Shown: positions 42,742-51,428, counted from the first letter of the stretch. The stretch is DNA of 56,882 bases from [Clostridium] ultunense DSM 10521 (GCF_000511955.1 NZ_AZSU01000002.1:117027-173908); one strand, 5' to 3'. The notes: generated by a model not told the origin, from the sequence alone. Made by a program: numbers and translations.

Positions 42742-43047
42742 CTACTCTATTTCTCCTGGATAATATGCAATTGGTTCATCCATATTCATTGTTTCATAAT
42801 GCATATCCATTGGATATGCGGGTTGCATTGGATAACTGCCACATTGCATCATACAAACCCTGACACAATCTCTAAATCTAGGGTCCATCATGGGACAATG
42901 CATATATGGCATCATAGGTGCATAGGGATCCATTGGCATATGCTCATAGGGCATAGGCATTGGTTCATAAGGTTTAGGCCTACATGGATCCATTGGATAT
43001 AAAGGTGGTACGGCTGGATGCCTTTGTTCAAAATCTTGTGGATACAT
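42742..43047 (-). CDS. CotJA-like spore coat-associated protein
   Basis: 101 residues, extremely rich in Pro, Met and Tyr (for example PYEPMPMPYEHMPMDPYAPM), with a central CVRVCMMQCGSYPMQPAY. Composition and the final motif match CotJA-type coat proteins, although no cotJB or cotJC is adjacent. ATG 43047 is preceded by AAGGAGTG. It is divergent from metG. Probably expressed late in sporulation; no sigma-E or sigma-K promoter was identified. Confidence 0.65.
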   Translation of the reverse strand: MYPQDFEQRHPAVPPLYPMDPCRPKPYEPMPMPYEHMPMDPYAPMMPYMHCPMMDPRFRDCVRVCMMQCGSYPMQPAYPMDMHYETMNMDEPIAYYPGEIE

Positions 43048-43120
43048 AAAATCACTCCTTTTATATAACTAATACCATTATATGTATAAGAAGGAGGCTG
43101 GTCACAATAAATAAATTAAC

Positions 43121-43149
43121 TTGACAAAAGTAAAATTTTCCTGTATATT
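43121..43149 (+). promoter_or_regulatory. Promoter of metG
   Basis: TTGACA (43121-43126), 17-bp spacer, TATATT (43144-43149), immediately upstream of the T-box leader. Confidence 0.8.
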
Positions 43150-43155
43150 GTTGAA

Positions 43156-43435
43156 GTAAATAAACCAGTATATATTAAAGGTAATGAAGGGAAGAGTAGG
43201 TTTAATCTGAAATTTTAGAGAGCTGGGGTAGGTGAAAGCCAGCATTGAAGATTAATCTGAACATGGCCCCTAAACTTTACAGTTGAAATTCAGTAAACTG
43301 TAACGGTAGCACCCGTTACCAAGTGCCGGGTTATAGAGGTAACCTATGGAGGTTTAAACTGTGAAGTTTAAACGAATTAGAGTGGTAACACGACATTCAG
43401 ACCTTCGTCTCTATATGGAGATGGAGGTTTTTTTG
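43156..43435 (+). ncRNA. T-box riboswitch, methionine type
   Basis: A roughly 280-nt leader. The candidate specifier is ATG at 43263-43265 in the stem I region, followed downstream by the T-box sequence AGAGTGGTAACACG (43379-43392). The terminator is ACCTTCGTCTC (43401-43411) with GAGATGGAGGT (43418-43428) and a T-run. Uncharged tRNA-Met would stabilise the antiterminator and raise metG expression. Confidence 0.92.
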
Positions 43436-43471
43436 GTATTAATGTAAAAATAAATAGAGGGAGGAATGGAA

Positions 43472-45388
43472 ATGAAGAAATTCTATATTACAACACCCAT
43501 ATATTATCCCAGTGACAATCTTCATATAGGGCATACTTATACAACGGTAGCAGCAGATACATTGAAAAAATTTAAAACAGCCCAAGGTTATGATGCCTAT
43601 CTTGTTACTGGCTCCGATGAACATGGACAGAAGATTCAGGAGAAGGCAAAGGAACACAATAAATCACCTAAGGAATATGTAGACGGTATAGTAGCAGATA
43701 TAAAAAAATTATGGAAGATGTTAGAGGTTGAATATGATCAATTTATTAGAACTACAGATCCACACCATGTAAAAGTAGTACAGGATATATTTACAAAACT
43801 ATATGAAAAAGGTGAAATCTACAAATCAAAATATGAAGGATATTATTGTACTCCATGTGAGTCCTTTTGGGCAGAATCCCAATTAGTAGATGGCAATTGT
43901 CCCGATTGTGGTAGGCCAACCCATTTAGCAGAAGAAGAGGCATATTTCTTTAGACTTTCAAAATATAGGGATAGTCTTTTAAAACTATATGAAGATAATC
44001 CCGACTTCATAAGGCCTGAATCAAGAAAAAATGAGATGATAAATAATTTCCTTAAAGATGGTCTAGAAGATCTCTGTGTATCTAGAACTAGTTTCGATTG
44101 GGGTATAAAGGTACCCTTTGATCCTAAACATGTAATATATGTTTGGACCGATGCCTTATCCTGTTATATTACAGCCTTAGGATATGGAACGGAGGAGGAT
44201 GAAAAATTCAAAAAATATTGGCCTGCAGATGTTCATTTAGTAGGAAAAGAAATAGTTAGATTCCATACCATTATATGGCCTGCTTTACTAATGGCTTTAG
44301 ATTTAGAACTACCCCATAAGGTATTTGGTCATGGTTGGATACTATTTGAAGACGATAAGATGTCAAAATCTAAGGGGAATGTAATCTATCCAGAACCATT
44401 AATAGACCTTTATGGCATAGATGCCTTTAGATATTTCCTACTAAGGGAGTTTTCCTTTGGCCAAGACGGGTCCTTCTCAAGGGAAAAATTCTTACAAAGA
44501 TTGAACTCGGATTTAGCCAATGATTTAGGAAACTTAGTAAGTAGAACTGTTACTATGGTGGAAAAATATAATGGAGGAATTCTTCCTAAACCTTCAAAAG
44601 AGGAAGATATAGATAAATCCTTAATAGAACTAGCCATAAAAGCAGCAGATAAGGTAGAATATAATATGGATCAATTAAATTACAGCCAAGCCTTAGAAGA
44701 AATATGGAAAGTGGTTAGAAGGACAAACAAATATATAGATGAAACCACACCTTGGGTATTGGCAAAAGAAGAAAGGAAGGAAAGACTCAATACCGTATTA
44801 TATAATTTAACTGAAAGTATAAGGATTATAGGTTTGCTTTTAAATCCATTCATGGAAAGGACTTCTAAGGAGATATTTAGACAAATTGGATTTAAAGATA
44901 ATATTAATTGGCAAGATGCGAAGGAATGGGGTAAAATAAAATCAGGAACTAAAATAGAAAAAGGCCAAGTCCTATTTCCAAGGCTGGATATTAAAAAAGA
45001 ACTAGATAGGTTAAATGAAGCCAATGAAAAATTAATTGAGCAAAGGAGCAAAAAAGAAATGGAAGAGTTTATAACTATAGAGGATTTTGATAAAATAGAA
45101 TTGAAAGTAGCGGAAATAGTAGAAGTTAAAGACCATCCAAAGGCAGATAAGCTATTAATTCTGAAATTAAAAGTCGGAGATGAAGAAAGACAGGTAGTCT
45201 CGGGTATAAAGGAATTCTATTCACCAGAAGATTTAGTAGGCAAGAAAGTAGTAATCGTTGCCAATTTAAAACCTATTAAGCTTAGAGGCGAAGAATCAAA
45301 AGGCATGATATTGGCAGCAGAAAAGGATGGTAAACTAACTCTCGTATCTACCTTAGAAGATATACAATCTGGAGCTACCATATCATAA
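43472..45388 (+). CDS. metG: Methionyl-tRNA synthetase
   Basis: 638 residues. HIGHTYTT (class I signature), zinc knuckle [29 protein letters not shown] loop and a C-terminal EMAP/Arc1p tRNA-binding domain (about 535-638). Expression is controlled by the T-box leader. ATG 43472 lies 7 bp after AGGGAGG; ATG 43466 is only 1 bp from that site. Confidence 0.96.
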   Translation: MKKFYITTPIYYPSDNLHIGHTYTTVAADTLKKFKTAQGYDAYLVTGSDEHGQKIQEKAKEHNKSPKEYVDGIVADIKKLWKMLEVEYDQFIRTTDPHHVKVVQDIFTKLYEKGEIYKSKYEGYYCTPCESFWAESQLVDGNCPDCGRPTHLAEEEAYFFRLSKYRDSLLKLYEDNPDFIRPESRKNEMINNFLKDGLEDLCVSRTSFDWGIKVPFDPKHVIYVWTDALSCYITALGYGTEEDEKFKKYWPADVHLVGKEIVRFHTIIWPALLMALDLELPHKVFGHGWILFEDDKMSKSKGNVIYPEPLIDLYGIDAFRYFLLREFSFGQDGSFSREKFLQRLNSDLANDLGNLVSRTVTMVEKYNGGILPKPSKEEDIDKSLIELAIKAADKVEYNMDQLNYSQALEEIWKVVRRTNKYIDETTPWVLAKEERKERLNTVLYNLTESIRIIGLLLNPFMERTSKEIFRQIGFKDNINWQDAKEWGKIKSGTKIEKGQVLFPRLDIKKELDRLNEANEKLIEQRSKKEMEEFITIEDFDKIELKVAEIVEVKDHPKADKLLILKLKVGDEERQVVSGIKEFYSPEDLVGKKVVIVANLKPIKLRGEESKGMILAAEKDGKLTLVSTLEDIQSGATIS

Positions 45389-45399
45389 GGAGTGAAAAG

Positions 45400-46167
45400 A
45401 TGTTAATAGATAGTCATGCGCATTTAGATGACAGAAGATTTGATAAAGATAGAGATAGATTAATTAAATCCTTAAAAGAACTAGGGGTAGATTTGGTCAT
45501 AAACCCTGGAGCTGATTTAAATTCCAGTATAAAAGCCGTATCCCTATCGGAAAAATATGATAATATTTATGCTGCAGTGGGGGTACACCCTCACTCAGCT
45601 AAAGAAATGGATGAATCTACTATAGAAATATTGAAATCCTTTACTAATAGGGAAAAGGTAGTAGCCATTGGGGAAATTGGATTAGATTATTATTATGATA
45701 ACTCCCCTAGGGATATCCAACAAAAAAGATTTATAGAACAATTGAATCTAGCTAAAGAAGTGGATCTACCCGTAATAATCCATACTAGGGAAGCCACGAA
45801 GGATACCTTCGATATATTAAAAGAAGCTCAAGATGGCAGCTTAGAAGGAGTAATGCACTGTTTTTCAGGTAGTGTAGAAATGGCTATGGAATATATTAAA
45901 TTAGGTTTCTATATATCCCTAGCAGGGCCTGTAACCTTTAAAAACGCTAGGGTGTCAAAGGAAGTGGCAAAGGCTGTACCATTAGATAAACTAATGATAG
46001 AAACAGACGCCCCCTATCTAACACCAGAACCTTATAGAGGCAAAAGAAACGAACCCTTCTACGTCAGATACGTAGCAGGAACCATAGCAGAACTAAGAGG
46101 AATCAGTTTTGAAGAAGTAGCAAAACAAACATCAGAAAATACAAAAAAACTATTTAGAATAAGTTAA
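45400..46167 (+). CDS. TatD family metal-dependent hydrolase (YabD)
   Basis: 255 residues, amidohydrolase fold TIM barrel. Metal ligands are in IDSHAHLDD, EIGLDYYYD, IHTREA, MHCFSG and IETDAPYLTPEPYRG. TatD enzymes are 3'-5' DNases/exonucleases linked to repair. It lies 11 bp after metG and is followed by a non-coding repeat-like segment before rnmV. Confidence 0.93.
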   Translation: MLIDSHAHLDDRRFDKDRDRLIKSLKELGVDLVINPGADLNSSIKAVSLSEKYDNIYAAVGVHPHSAKEMDESTIEILKSFTNREKVVAIGEIGLDYYYDNSPRDIQQKRFIEQLNLAKEVDLPVIIHTREATKDTFDILKEAQDGSLEGVMHCFSGSVEMAMEYIKLGFYISLAGPVTFKNARVSKEVAKAVPLDKLMIETDAPYLTPEPYRGKRNEPFYVRYVAGTIAELRGISFEEVAKQTSENTKKLFRIS

Positions 46168-46345
46168 GACAATGGACAATTCACAATGTGCAATACACAA
46201 TTGTAGAGAGGAGCTTTGTTCGTCTGTTGAACTAAAAGCTAGATGCTTTGAGGGTCCTTCTTATACTGTAAGCCTCAGGATGACAGAGGGACAGTGTTAT
46301 TCTGAAGGCAGTGAAGGGTCTCGGACCTAAAATAAAGAGGAGTTT
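46168..46345. repeat. Repeat-like non-coding insertion between tatD and rnmV
   Basis: About 180 bp with no coding frame. It contains CAATTCACAATGTGCAATAC-type sequence and an imperfect palindrome (CCTCAGGATGACA ... TGTTATTCTGAAGG; CTTATACTGTAAGCC ... GGCAGTGAAG) like the dispersed intergenic repeats of many genomes. Its base composition is visibly richer in G+C than its surroundings. Confidence 0.5.
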
Positions 46346-46349
46346 TTAT

Positions 46350-46895
46350 ATGATAAAGGAAATCATAATAGTAGAAGGAAAAGACGATATAACGGCGGTG
46401 AAAGGCGCAGTAGAGGCTGAGGTAATTGCCACTGGTGGATTTGGATATGATAAAAAGTTTATTGAAAATCTAAAGATAATTGCTGAAAAAAGAGGGATAA
46501 TAATCTTAACAGATCCAGACTATGCCGGAGAAAAAATAAGGAAAAATTTGAGCAAGTATATAAAAAACTGTAAACATGCCTTCCTACCACAGGGAAAAGC
46601 CTTGAAAAAGGGGGATGTAGGAGTAGAAAATGCTACAAAAGAGGATATAGCAAAGGCCATTAAAAAAGCTAGACCTATAATCATGAAGAAAAGAGAAGAA
46701 TTTATAAAAGAGGATTTGATAGAATTAGGATTAATAGGTAGTCTAAATAGTCAAAGGAAAAGGGAGACATTAGGAAATATTTTAGGAATAGGTTATGGGA
46801 ACTCTAAACAGTTTCTCAATAGGCTAAACAATTTTGGCATAACTAAGGAAGAATTTATAGAAGCTTTGGAGATGATGGAAGAATATGAAGGATAA
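46350..46895 (+). CDS. rnmV: Ribonuclease M5
   Basis: 181 residues. Toprim-domain nuclease that matures 5S rRNA. VEGKDDITAV and LTDPDYAGEKIR give the acidic metal site. ATG 46350 lies 7 bp after AGAGGAG; the longer frame upstream runs into the repeat-like segment. It overlaps rsmA by 11 bp, as is common for this gene pair. Confidence 0.93.
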   Translation: MIKEIIIVEGKDDITAVKGAVEAEVIATGGFGYDKKFIENLKIIAEKRGIIILTDPDYAGEKIRKNLSKYIKNCKHAFLPQGKALKKGDVGVENATKEDIAKAIKKARPIIMKKREEFIKEDLIELGLIGSLNSQRKRETLGNILGIGYGNSKQFLNRLNNFGITKEEFIEALEMMEEYEG

Positions 46896-47754
46896 AAGAT
46901 TGTACTCTCCTAAATATATAAGGGAAATTTTAGATAAATATGGATTCGAGTTTTCAAAGAGCCTAGGTCAAAACTTCCTCATAGACGGAAATATAGTCAG
47001 AAAGATTGGCCAAGAAGGAAATATTACAAAAGAAGACTATGTTTTGGAAATAGGACCTGGTATTGGAACTTTGACGGAAGAATTGGCTTTAAATGCAAAA
47101 AAGGTAGTTGCTGTAGAACTGGATAAAAGTCTCCTTCCTATACTAGATGAAACATTGAGGGATTATCCTAATATAGAAATAATCCATGGGGATATATTAA
47201 GGGTAGATATTAACAGATTAATAGAAGAAAAAATGGCAGGGGGCCCTATTAAGGTAGTAGCCAATCTACCCTATTATGTAACCACCCCTATAATAGCCAA
47301 GCTAATAGAAGAAGATTTAAATATTGAATCCATAATAATAATGATACAAAAGGAAGTAGCCCATAGAATAGTAGCATCTCCAGGTAGTAAACAATATGGG
47401 TCCTTATCCGTCTTTGTAAAATTTTATACCCAGCCAGAAATACTGATTCCAGTACCTAAAACCGTATTTATGCCTCAACCTAAGGTGGATTCTGCAGTAA
47501 TTAGATTGAATATAAAAAGGGACCTACCTGAAATAGATAGGGAAATATTTTTCCAAGTAGTAAAAGCTGCTTTCAGTAAAAGAAGGAAGACCATATTAAA
47601 CTCCCTATCATCCAACCCTTGGGGACTGGATAAAGAAGAGATTAAAGAGGTTCTAAAAGGAGCCAATATACCTTTACAGGAAAGAGCAGAAAATTTAAAA
47701 ATTGAAGATTTTATCAAGATTAGTAAAACATTGCCCTCCTTAGACATATATTAG
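46885..47754 (+). CDS. rsmA: 16S rRNA dimethyladenosine transferase KsgA/RsmA
   Basis: 289 residues. Dimethylates A1518 and A1519 of 16S rRNA. LGQNFLID, the SAM motif LEIGPGIGTLTEEL, and NLPYYVTTPI (catalytic NLPY) are intact; C-terminal domain FSKRRKTILNSL. Overlap with rnmV is conserved in Firmicutes. Confidence 0.95.
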   Translation: MKDKRLYSPKYIREILDKYGFEFSKSLGQNFLIDGNIVRKIGQEGNITKEDYVLEIGPGIGTLTEELALNAKKVVAVELDKSLLPILDETLRDYPNIEIIHGDILRVDINRLIEEKMAGGPIKVVANLPYYVTTPIIAKLIEEDLNIESIIIMIQKEVAHRIVASPGSKQYGSLSVFVKFYTQPEILIPVPKTVFMPQPKVDSAVIRLNIKRDLPEIDREIFFQVVKAAFSKRRKTILNSLSSNPWGLDKEEIKEVLKGANIPLQERAENLKIEDFIKISKTLPSLDIY

Positions 47755-47781
47755 TATAAAGATTAAAAAGGAGGGTTATTT

Positions 47782-49038
47782 ATGTCAATGGAATATACAT
47801 ACTTCCGAAAGTATATTATATTGAAAAACGATTATACAAATATTAGCAATATAAACCCAAAGGGATATGCAAAAGTAGAAATTAGAGGCAACAAAGGGAT
47901 TATAAACTTCAATGTAGAAAATTGTGAAAAGGAGGAATACTATCGGGTATATCTATTGAAGGAGGAAAATGGTCAAGTCTATGAGGAGGATTTAGGTAGA
48001 ATATTTGCAGATGATCATGGCAGATTAAGGAGGGATATTACCCTTAATCTAAGGGAATTAGAATCAAAGGGCTTTTCAATAGACAAAATAGATGCTATCC
48101 TTATAAGAAGGGGTATATATGTATTATTAGGTGGTTATATTGATAAAGACAATAAAGTTTTAGATAGGTCAATAAAACGACTATTATCAGAAGAAAAGCA
48201 AGAAATAGATGTAGAGGAGGCCTTTGACCTTCCGGAAGAAGAATTAATAGAAGAAGAAAAATTAATAGAGGAAGAAATAATTGAAGAAGACGTTGAACAA
48301 GATGTACAGAAAGATTTCCATCTACCTGAGGAAGAGCTAATAGATGAGGAAATAGTAAATACAGTTCAGGTTTTAGACCACCAGGAACAAGAAGCGATTG
48401 AAGAAGAAATCATTGAAGAAGAAGTACAAGAGGAAGTATTTGAAGAACCATCTTTAGATAAATTGGAAGCTGCTGAAGATAATGTAGGGGAGGGCACTGA
48501 CCTTCAGGAAGAAGAACCAGAAACTACAGTAGATGGAAAAGATCCATATATGGAGAGCTATGAGTCTTTAGAATATGCTAGGCGATTACACCACAGAAAC
48601 CAAATGACCAAATATATATTGAGCATATTGAGATTCTTTCCACAGGTACAGCCCCTAAAGATATACCTTCACAATTATAGTTGGTGGAGAATAGAAGACG
48701 ACGGCACTGAACCCTATAGAGGATTCTTACCTTATTATAATTATTTGATGAGTTCCGACTACAAATATCCTTTTTTGCATAATTCTGCTACCTGTATGAA
48801 CCAAATAAGAAAATATGGCCATTATCTATTTGGATTATACAAAGAAGGAAAGGAAACAAAATATTATGTTTATGGAGTACCTGGAAAGTTTACACAAGAA
48901 GAACATCCTTTTAAAGGTATTACTGGGTTTAATACTTGGTATGATTCCCTAGATGGGATAGGTTATTGGATTCTATATATAGATCCTATAACGGGCAAAG
49001 TAATATACCCTATAAATCCAATGGTACCATCCTATTAA
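47782..49038 (+). CDS. Uncharacterised two-domain protein with acidic linker
   Basis: 418 residues, not identified. The N-terminal domain (about 1-135) starts EYTYFRKYIILKNDYTNISN and looks beta-rich. A very Glu-rich linker (about 136-255) contains repeats such as LPEEELIEEEKLIEEE and IEEEIIEEEVQEEV. The C-terminal domain (about 275-418) has many aromatic residues (HNYSWWRIEDDGTEPYRGFL, YKYPFLHNSATCMNQIRKYG). No signal peptide or catalytic signature. Its place after rsmA corresponds to yabG in Bacillus, but the sequence is not YabG; a spore-related role is only a guess. Confidence 0.75.
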   Translation: MSMEYTYFRKYIILKNDYTNISNINPKGYAKVEIRGNKGIINFNVENCEKEEYYRVYLLKEENGQVYEEDLGRIFADDHGRLRRDITLNLRELESKGFSIDKIDAILIRRGIYVLLGGYIDKDNKVLDRSIKRLLSEEKQEIDVEEAFDLPEEELIEEEKLIEEEIIEEDVEQDVQKDFHLPEEELIDEEIVNTVQVLDHQEQEAIEEEIIEEEVQEEVFEEPSLDKLEAAEDNVGEGTDLQEEEPETTVDGKDPYMESYESLEYARRLHHRNQMTKYILSILRFFPQVQPLKIYLHNYSWWRIEDDGTEPYRGFLPYYNYLMSSDYKYPFLHNSATCMNQIRKYGHYLFGLYKEGKETKYYVYGVPGKFTQEEHPFKGITGFNTWYDSLDGIGYWILYIDPITGKVIYPINPMVPSY

Positions 49039-49070
49039 ACCATAAACCCTAAGAAGGGAGGTAAATTACT

Positions 49071-49427
49071 ATAGTTCAAAAGAAAATATGTCAAGAACCT
49101 GTTACCGACGAGGCAACGCTAAAAGAGATCAAGGATAGTCTATACAAAGAAGAAGTGATGAATCAATTAGCCCAGACCTTTAAAGCCTTGGCAGATCCTA
49201 CTAGGCTTAAGATAATATATGTTTTATCAAAATCTTCTCTTTGCGTATGTGATATTGCAAATTTATTGGACATGACTCAATCGGCAATATCCCACCATTT
49301 AAGGCTCCTTAGGAATTTAAGACTTGTAAAATTTAAAAAAGAAGGTAAAACCGTCATATACTCTTTAGATGATGACCATGTTCTCCAGCTATTTAAGCAA
49401 GGATTAGATCATGTTAAACATGATTAA
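49071..49427 (+). CDS. ArsR/CadC family zinc/cadmium sensor with non-AUG start
   Basis: About 118 residues. The core FKALADPTRLKIIYVL and helix-turn-helix MTQSAISHHLRLLRNLR are ArsR/SmtB. CadC-type alpha3 cysteines (LCVCD) and the alpha5 ligands (DDDHVLQLFKQGLDHVKHD) are present. Upstream of the ATG at 49155, 28 more codons in frame read IVQKKICQEPVTDEATLKEI and then KDSLYKEEV, matching the N-terminal arm of CadC including its Cys. The Shine-Dalgarno GGGAGGT (49056-49062) lies 8 bp before ATA 49071, so initiation at AUA (or ATT 49065) is likely. No transporter gene is adjacent. Confidence 0.8.
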   Translation: MVQKKICQEPVTDEATLKEIKDSLYKEEVMNQLAQTFKALADPTRLKIIYVLSKSSLCVCDIANLLDMTQSAISHHLRLLRNLRLVKFKKEGKTVIYSLDDDHVLQLFKQGLDHVKHD

Positions 49428-49429
49428 GA

Positions 49430-49463
49430 AAGATGAGGGTTATATAGTTTCCCTCATCTTTTT
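49430..49463. terminator. Bidirectional terminator between the ArsR and comFB genes
   Basis: AAAGATGAGGG pairs with CCCTCATCTTT, followed by T on the plus strand. The right side overlaps the 3' end of comFB. Confidence 0.75.
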
Positions 49464-49730
49464 ATTACTTTTATTACTATTACATTTTTTACATAAAAGT
49501 TCCTTAGCTTGGGTAAGAGCCGCAAGAACTGTGATTCTCCTCTGCCTATCCAATAAAAAAGCCTTCTTCTCTCCTTCGCTGGCAGTAGACATGAAATATA
49601 CTGGAGGAAGGTTATTTAAGGCAATGGATTTTATATTATCATCACAATTTTCACATTCACAAGGATTATAATTATGCCTTACTTCCTCATAAATTTCATC
49701 GACTAAAACTTCCATATAATTTTTTACCAT
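49440..49730 (-). CDS. ComFB family late competence-like protein
   Basis: 96 residues. VKNYMEVLVDEIYEEVRHNY is the ComFB start, followed by a four-Cys zinc site (CECENC ... CKKC) and ALNNLPPVYFMS. ComFB function is unclear; in cyanobacteria ComFB-type proteins bind c-di-nucleotides. Start taken at 49730, 9 bp after AAAGG; the ATG at 49739 is immediately beside that site. Confidence 0.85.
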   Translation of the reverse strand: MVKNYMEVLVDEIYEEVRHNYNPCECENCDDNIKSIALNNLPPVYFMSTASEGEKKAFLLDRQRRITVLAALTQAKELLCKKCNSNKSNKKMRETI

Positions 49731-49903
49731 ATCTATCATCCTTTTAATAAAAATATCCCAAAAATTACCATAATGAGATTATGTAGTCCTACTAATTATA
49801 GTACTATATTCCCGCCATGTCAATTGGGATCCATGAGGATTTAATAAATTATTATGATTAACCAGGTTGCTTATAGGGTAGCATATAACCATAAAGAAAA
49901 AAT

Positions 49904-49933
49904 TTGACACAATATACCCGGCTGGGGTATAAT
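49904..49933 (+). promoter_or_regulatory. Glutaredoxin promoter with CsoR/CstR-like dyad
   Basis: TTGACA (49904-49909), 18-bp spacer, TATAAT (49928-49933). ATACCCGGCTGGGGTAT (49914-49930) occupies the spacer and touches the -10 box. The same 17-bp format occurs at 51066-51082. Confidence 0.8.
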
Positions 49934-49975
49934 ATGTATTATAAAGGAAATGAGTATATTTAAGGAGGAGTTCAA

Positions 49976-50206
49976 ATGTCAAATGTTGTAATTTTCACTA
50001 GCAATACCTGTCCATATTGTGTAGCTGCAAAGGATTATTTAGAAGAAAAAGGTGTGTCTTTTACAGAAAAAAATATTCAAACAGATAGAGATGCAAGAAA
50101 AGAATTAATGAGTATGGGACATATGGGAGTTCCAGTATTGTTAATTGATGGAGAAGAAATAGTGGGTTTTGACAAAGCAAAAATAGATCAATTGCTAGAC
50201 AAATAA
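49976..50206 (+). CDS. Glutaredoxin-like protein
   Basis: 76 residues with active site TCPYC (Cys12, Cys15), cis-Pro GVPVLLIDGE and C-terminal VGFDKAKIDQLL, close to NrdH/glutaredoxin-like YruB proteins. Reduces disulfides or persulfides. AAGGAGGAG lies 6 bp before ATG 49976. A strong convergent terminator follows at 50222-50263. Control by a CsoR-family regulator is inferred from the promoter dyad. Confidence 0.92.
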   Translation: MSNVVIFTSNTCPYCVAAKDYLEEKGVSFTEKNIQTDRDARKELMSMGHMGVPVLLIDGEEIVGFDKAKIDQLLDK

Positions 50207-50221
50207 AATAATTAGGTAAGT

Positions 50222-50268
50222 AAAACAGTCTCCCCTTTTGTTTTTAAAAGGGGAGACTGTTTTTTATT
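50222..50268. terminator. Convergent terminator between glutaredoxin and DUF1858 genes
   Basis: An 18-bp perfect stem (AAAACAGTCTCCCCTTTT, 50222-50239, with 50246-50263) with T-runs on both strands. Confidence 0.9.
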
Positions 50269-50455
50269 ATTGTTCATTTAAGGCTTTTAATAATTGAGAC
50301 AAATCTATACCATGAACCATTGCGGCTTCTTCTATACTTTCCATTTGGCTGGCAGGACATCCAACACATCCTAATCCAAATCTCAATAGAGTGTCTATGG
50401 ATTCTGGTTTACTACGGATTACTTCCCCTATCAGCATATCTTTAGTGATTTCCAT
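50267..50455 (-). CDS. DUF1858 domain protein
   Basis: 62 residues, a lone DUF1858 domain: EITKDMLIGEVIRSKPESID, then FGLGCVGCPASQMESIEEAA. The CxxC pair is typical of this domain, also found fused to hydroxylamine-reductase-like and sulfur-related proteins. Start 50455 follows GGAGGCGACAAG; the ATG 18 bp upstream lies before the ribosome site. Function is unknown, probably redox or sulfur related. Confidence 0.85.
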   Translation of the reverse strand: MEITKDMLIGEVIRSKPESIDTLLRFGLGCVGCPASQMESIEEAAMVHGIDLSQLLKALNEQ

Positions 50456-50612
50456 CTTGTCGCCTCCTTGCATTTAAACTAATTTATATTTTACCATAAA
50501 TCATATACCCTTTACAGTATAAATATACCATATGTTCAAAATAAATAAAATATTTATTTAAAAATGTATAAAAAATTTAAAAATGGATATTCTTATACCA
50601 GGAGGTGAAGAA

Positions 50613-50996
50613 ATGGATAATAATGACAAAAATAGAGATAGGACAGACAATAGGACTAATGATTGGGACATAGGTGAAATCTTAATAAGAATATTGGTTA
50701 CTGCGATAGTAGTTGGAATTGCAGCATTCCTAACACCTGGATTTTCTATAAATAGTTTATGGAGTTTAATTTTAGCGGCAGTAGTCATAGCTTTATTAGA
50801 CTACCTTATACAAAAATTTACTGGAGTCAACGCAACACCTTTTGGTAGAGGTATCACCGGTTTTATTGTAGCCGCAATTATTCTTTATGCTACCAAATTT
50901 ATAGTTCCAGGATTTAACATATCCGTATGGGGAGCAATAATTGGAGCTTTAGTAATAGGTATAATAGATGTAATAATACCAGGAAGAGCAATGTAA
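50613..50996 (+). CDS. Phage holin family 4-like (DUF360) membrane protein
   Basis: 127 residues. A charged N-terminus (DNNDKNRDRTDNRTNDWDIG) precedes four membrane helices. ALLDYLIQKFTGVNATPFGRGITGF and WGAIIGALVIGIIDVIIP match the chromosomal PF04020 group, named from phage holins but without phage neighbours here. ATG 50613 follows AGGAGGTG by 5 bp; the earlier ATG 50583 is upstream of that site. Terminator at 51005-51030. Confidence 0.85.
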   Translation: MDNNDKNRDRTDNRTNDWDIGEILIRILVTAIVVGIAAFLTPGFSINSLWSLILAAVVIALLDYLIQKFTGVNATPFGRGITGFIVAAIILYATKFIVPGFNISVWGAIIGALVIGIIDVIIPGRAM

Positions 50997-51004
50997 ATAA
51001 CAAA

Positions 51005-51040
51005 AACCCTCTAACTTTAGTTAGAGGGTTGAAATTTTTT
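51005..51040 (+). terminator. Terminator after the holin-like gene
   Basis: AACCCTCTAAC (51005-51015) pairs with GTTAGAGGGTT (51020-51030), then GAAATTTTTTT; the next promoter overlaps its 3' side. Confidence 0.8.
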
Positions 51041-51082
51041 TATAAATAGTATACAATGATTAAAGATACCTAGGCGGGGTAT
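51029..51082 (+). promoter_or_regulatory. Promoter and CsoR/CstR-like dyad of the HesB selenoprotein gene
   Basis: TTGAAA (51029-51034), 17-bp spacer, TACAAT (51052-51057). ATACCTAGGCGGGGTAT at 51066-51082 has the same 17-bp layout as the dyad at 49914-49930 and covers the start site. Confidence 0.75.
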
Positions 51083-51119
51083 ATAAGGTATAGTAGAACA
51101 AATATAGGAGGGATTGACA

Positions 51120-51416
51120 ATGAAGGTTGAAATAACTGAACTGGCTCAAAATGAGCTTAAAAAAGTAATGGAATCAAGAAAAGATAAAAAACCTTTAAGA
51201 ATTTATATTGCAGGCTATGGTTGAGGTGGACCATCATTTGGCTTGGCTCTGGATGAGTTGAAAGAAGGAGACGCCTCTGTAGATGTTGGCGAATATACAT
51301 TCTTAATAGAAGATTATTTAACAGAGAGCTTTGGCTCTTTCACTATAGACTATAGTGATAATTGGCTAAGGAAAGGTTTCACAATAATACCAGATAGAGG
51401 AACTTCATCCTGTTAA
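51120..51416 (+). CDS. HesB-like selenoprotein (UGA = Sec)
   Basis: 98 residues: ATG 51120 with AGGAGGG upstream, in-frame TGA 51222-51224 read as Sec35, stop TAA 51414-51416. The motif is IAGYG-U-GGPSFGLALDE; IscA/HesB proteins have Cys at this place (GCxG). MKVEITELAQNELKKVMESR and the tail IIPDRGTSSC are typical of the small HesB-like selenoproteins, which lack one or more of the usual IscA ligands. A role in redox or metal handling is inferred. Terminator at 51429-51469. Confidence 0.9.
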
Positions 51417-51428
51417 TTAATAACCCCT

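Noticed and set aside
42724-43002. A 92-codon plus-strand frame rich in His and Trp
   Set aside because: It is the opposite strand of the Pro/Met/Tyr-rich coat-like gene, whose composition and ribosome site are more credible.
50613-50996. Prophage holin
   Set aside because: The protein belongs to a chromosomal membrane family and no phage genes adjoin it.
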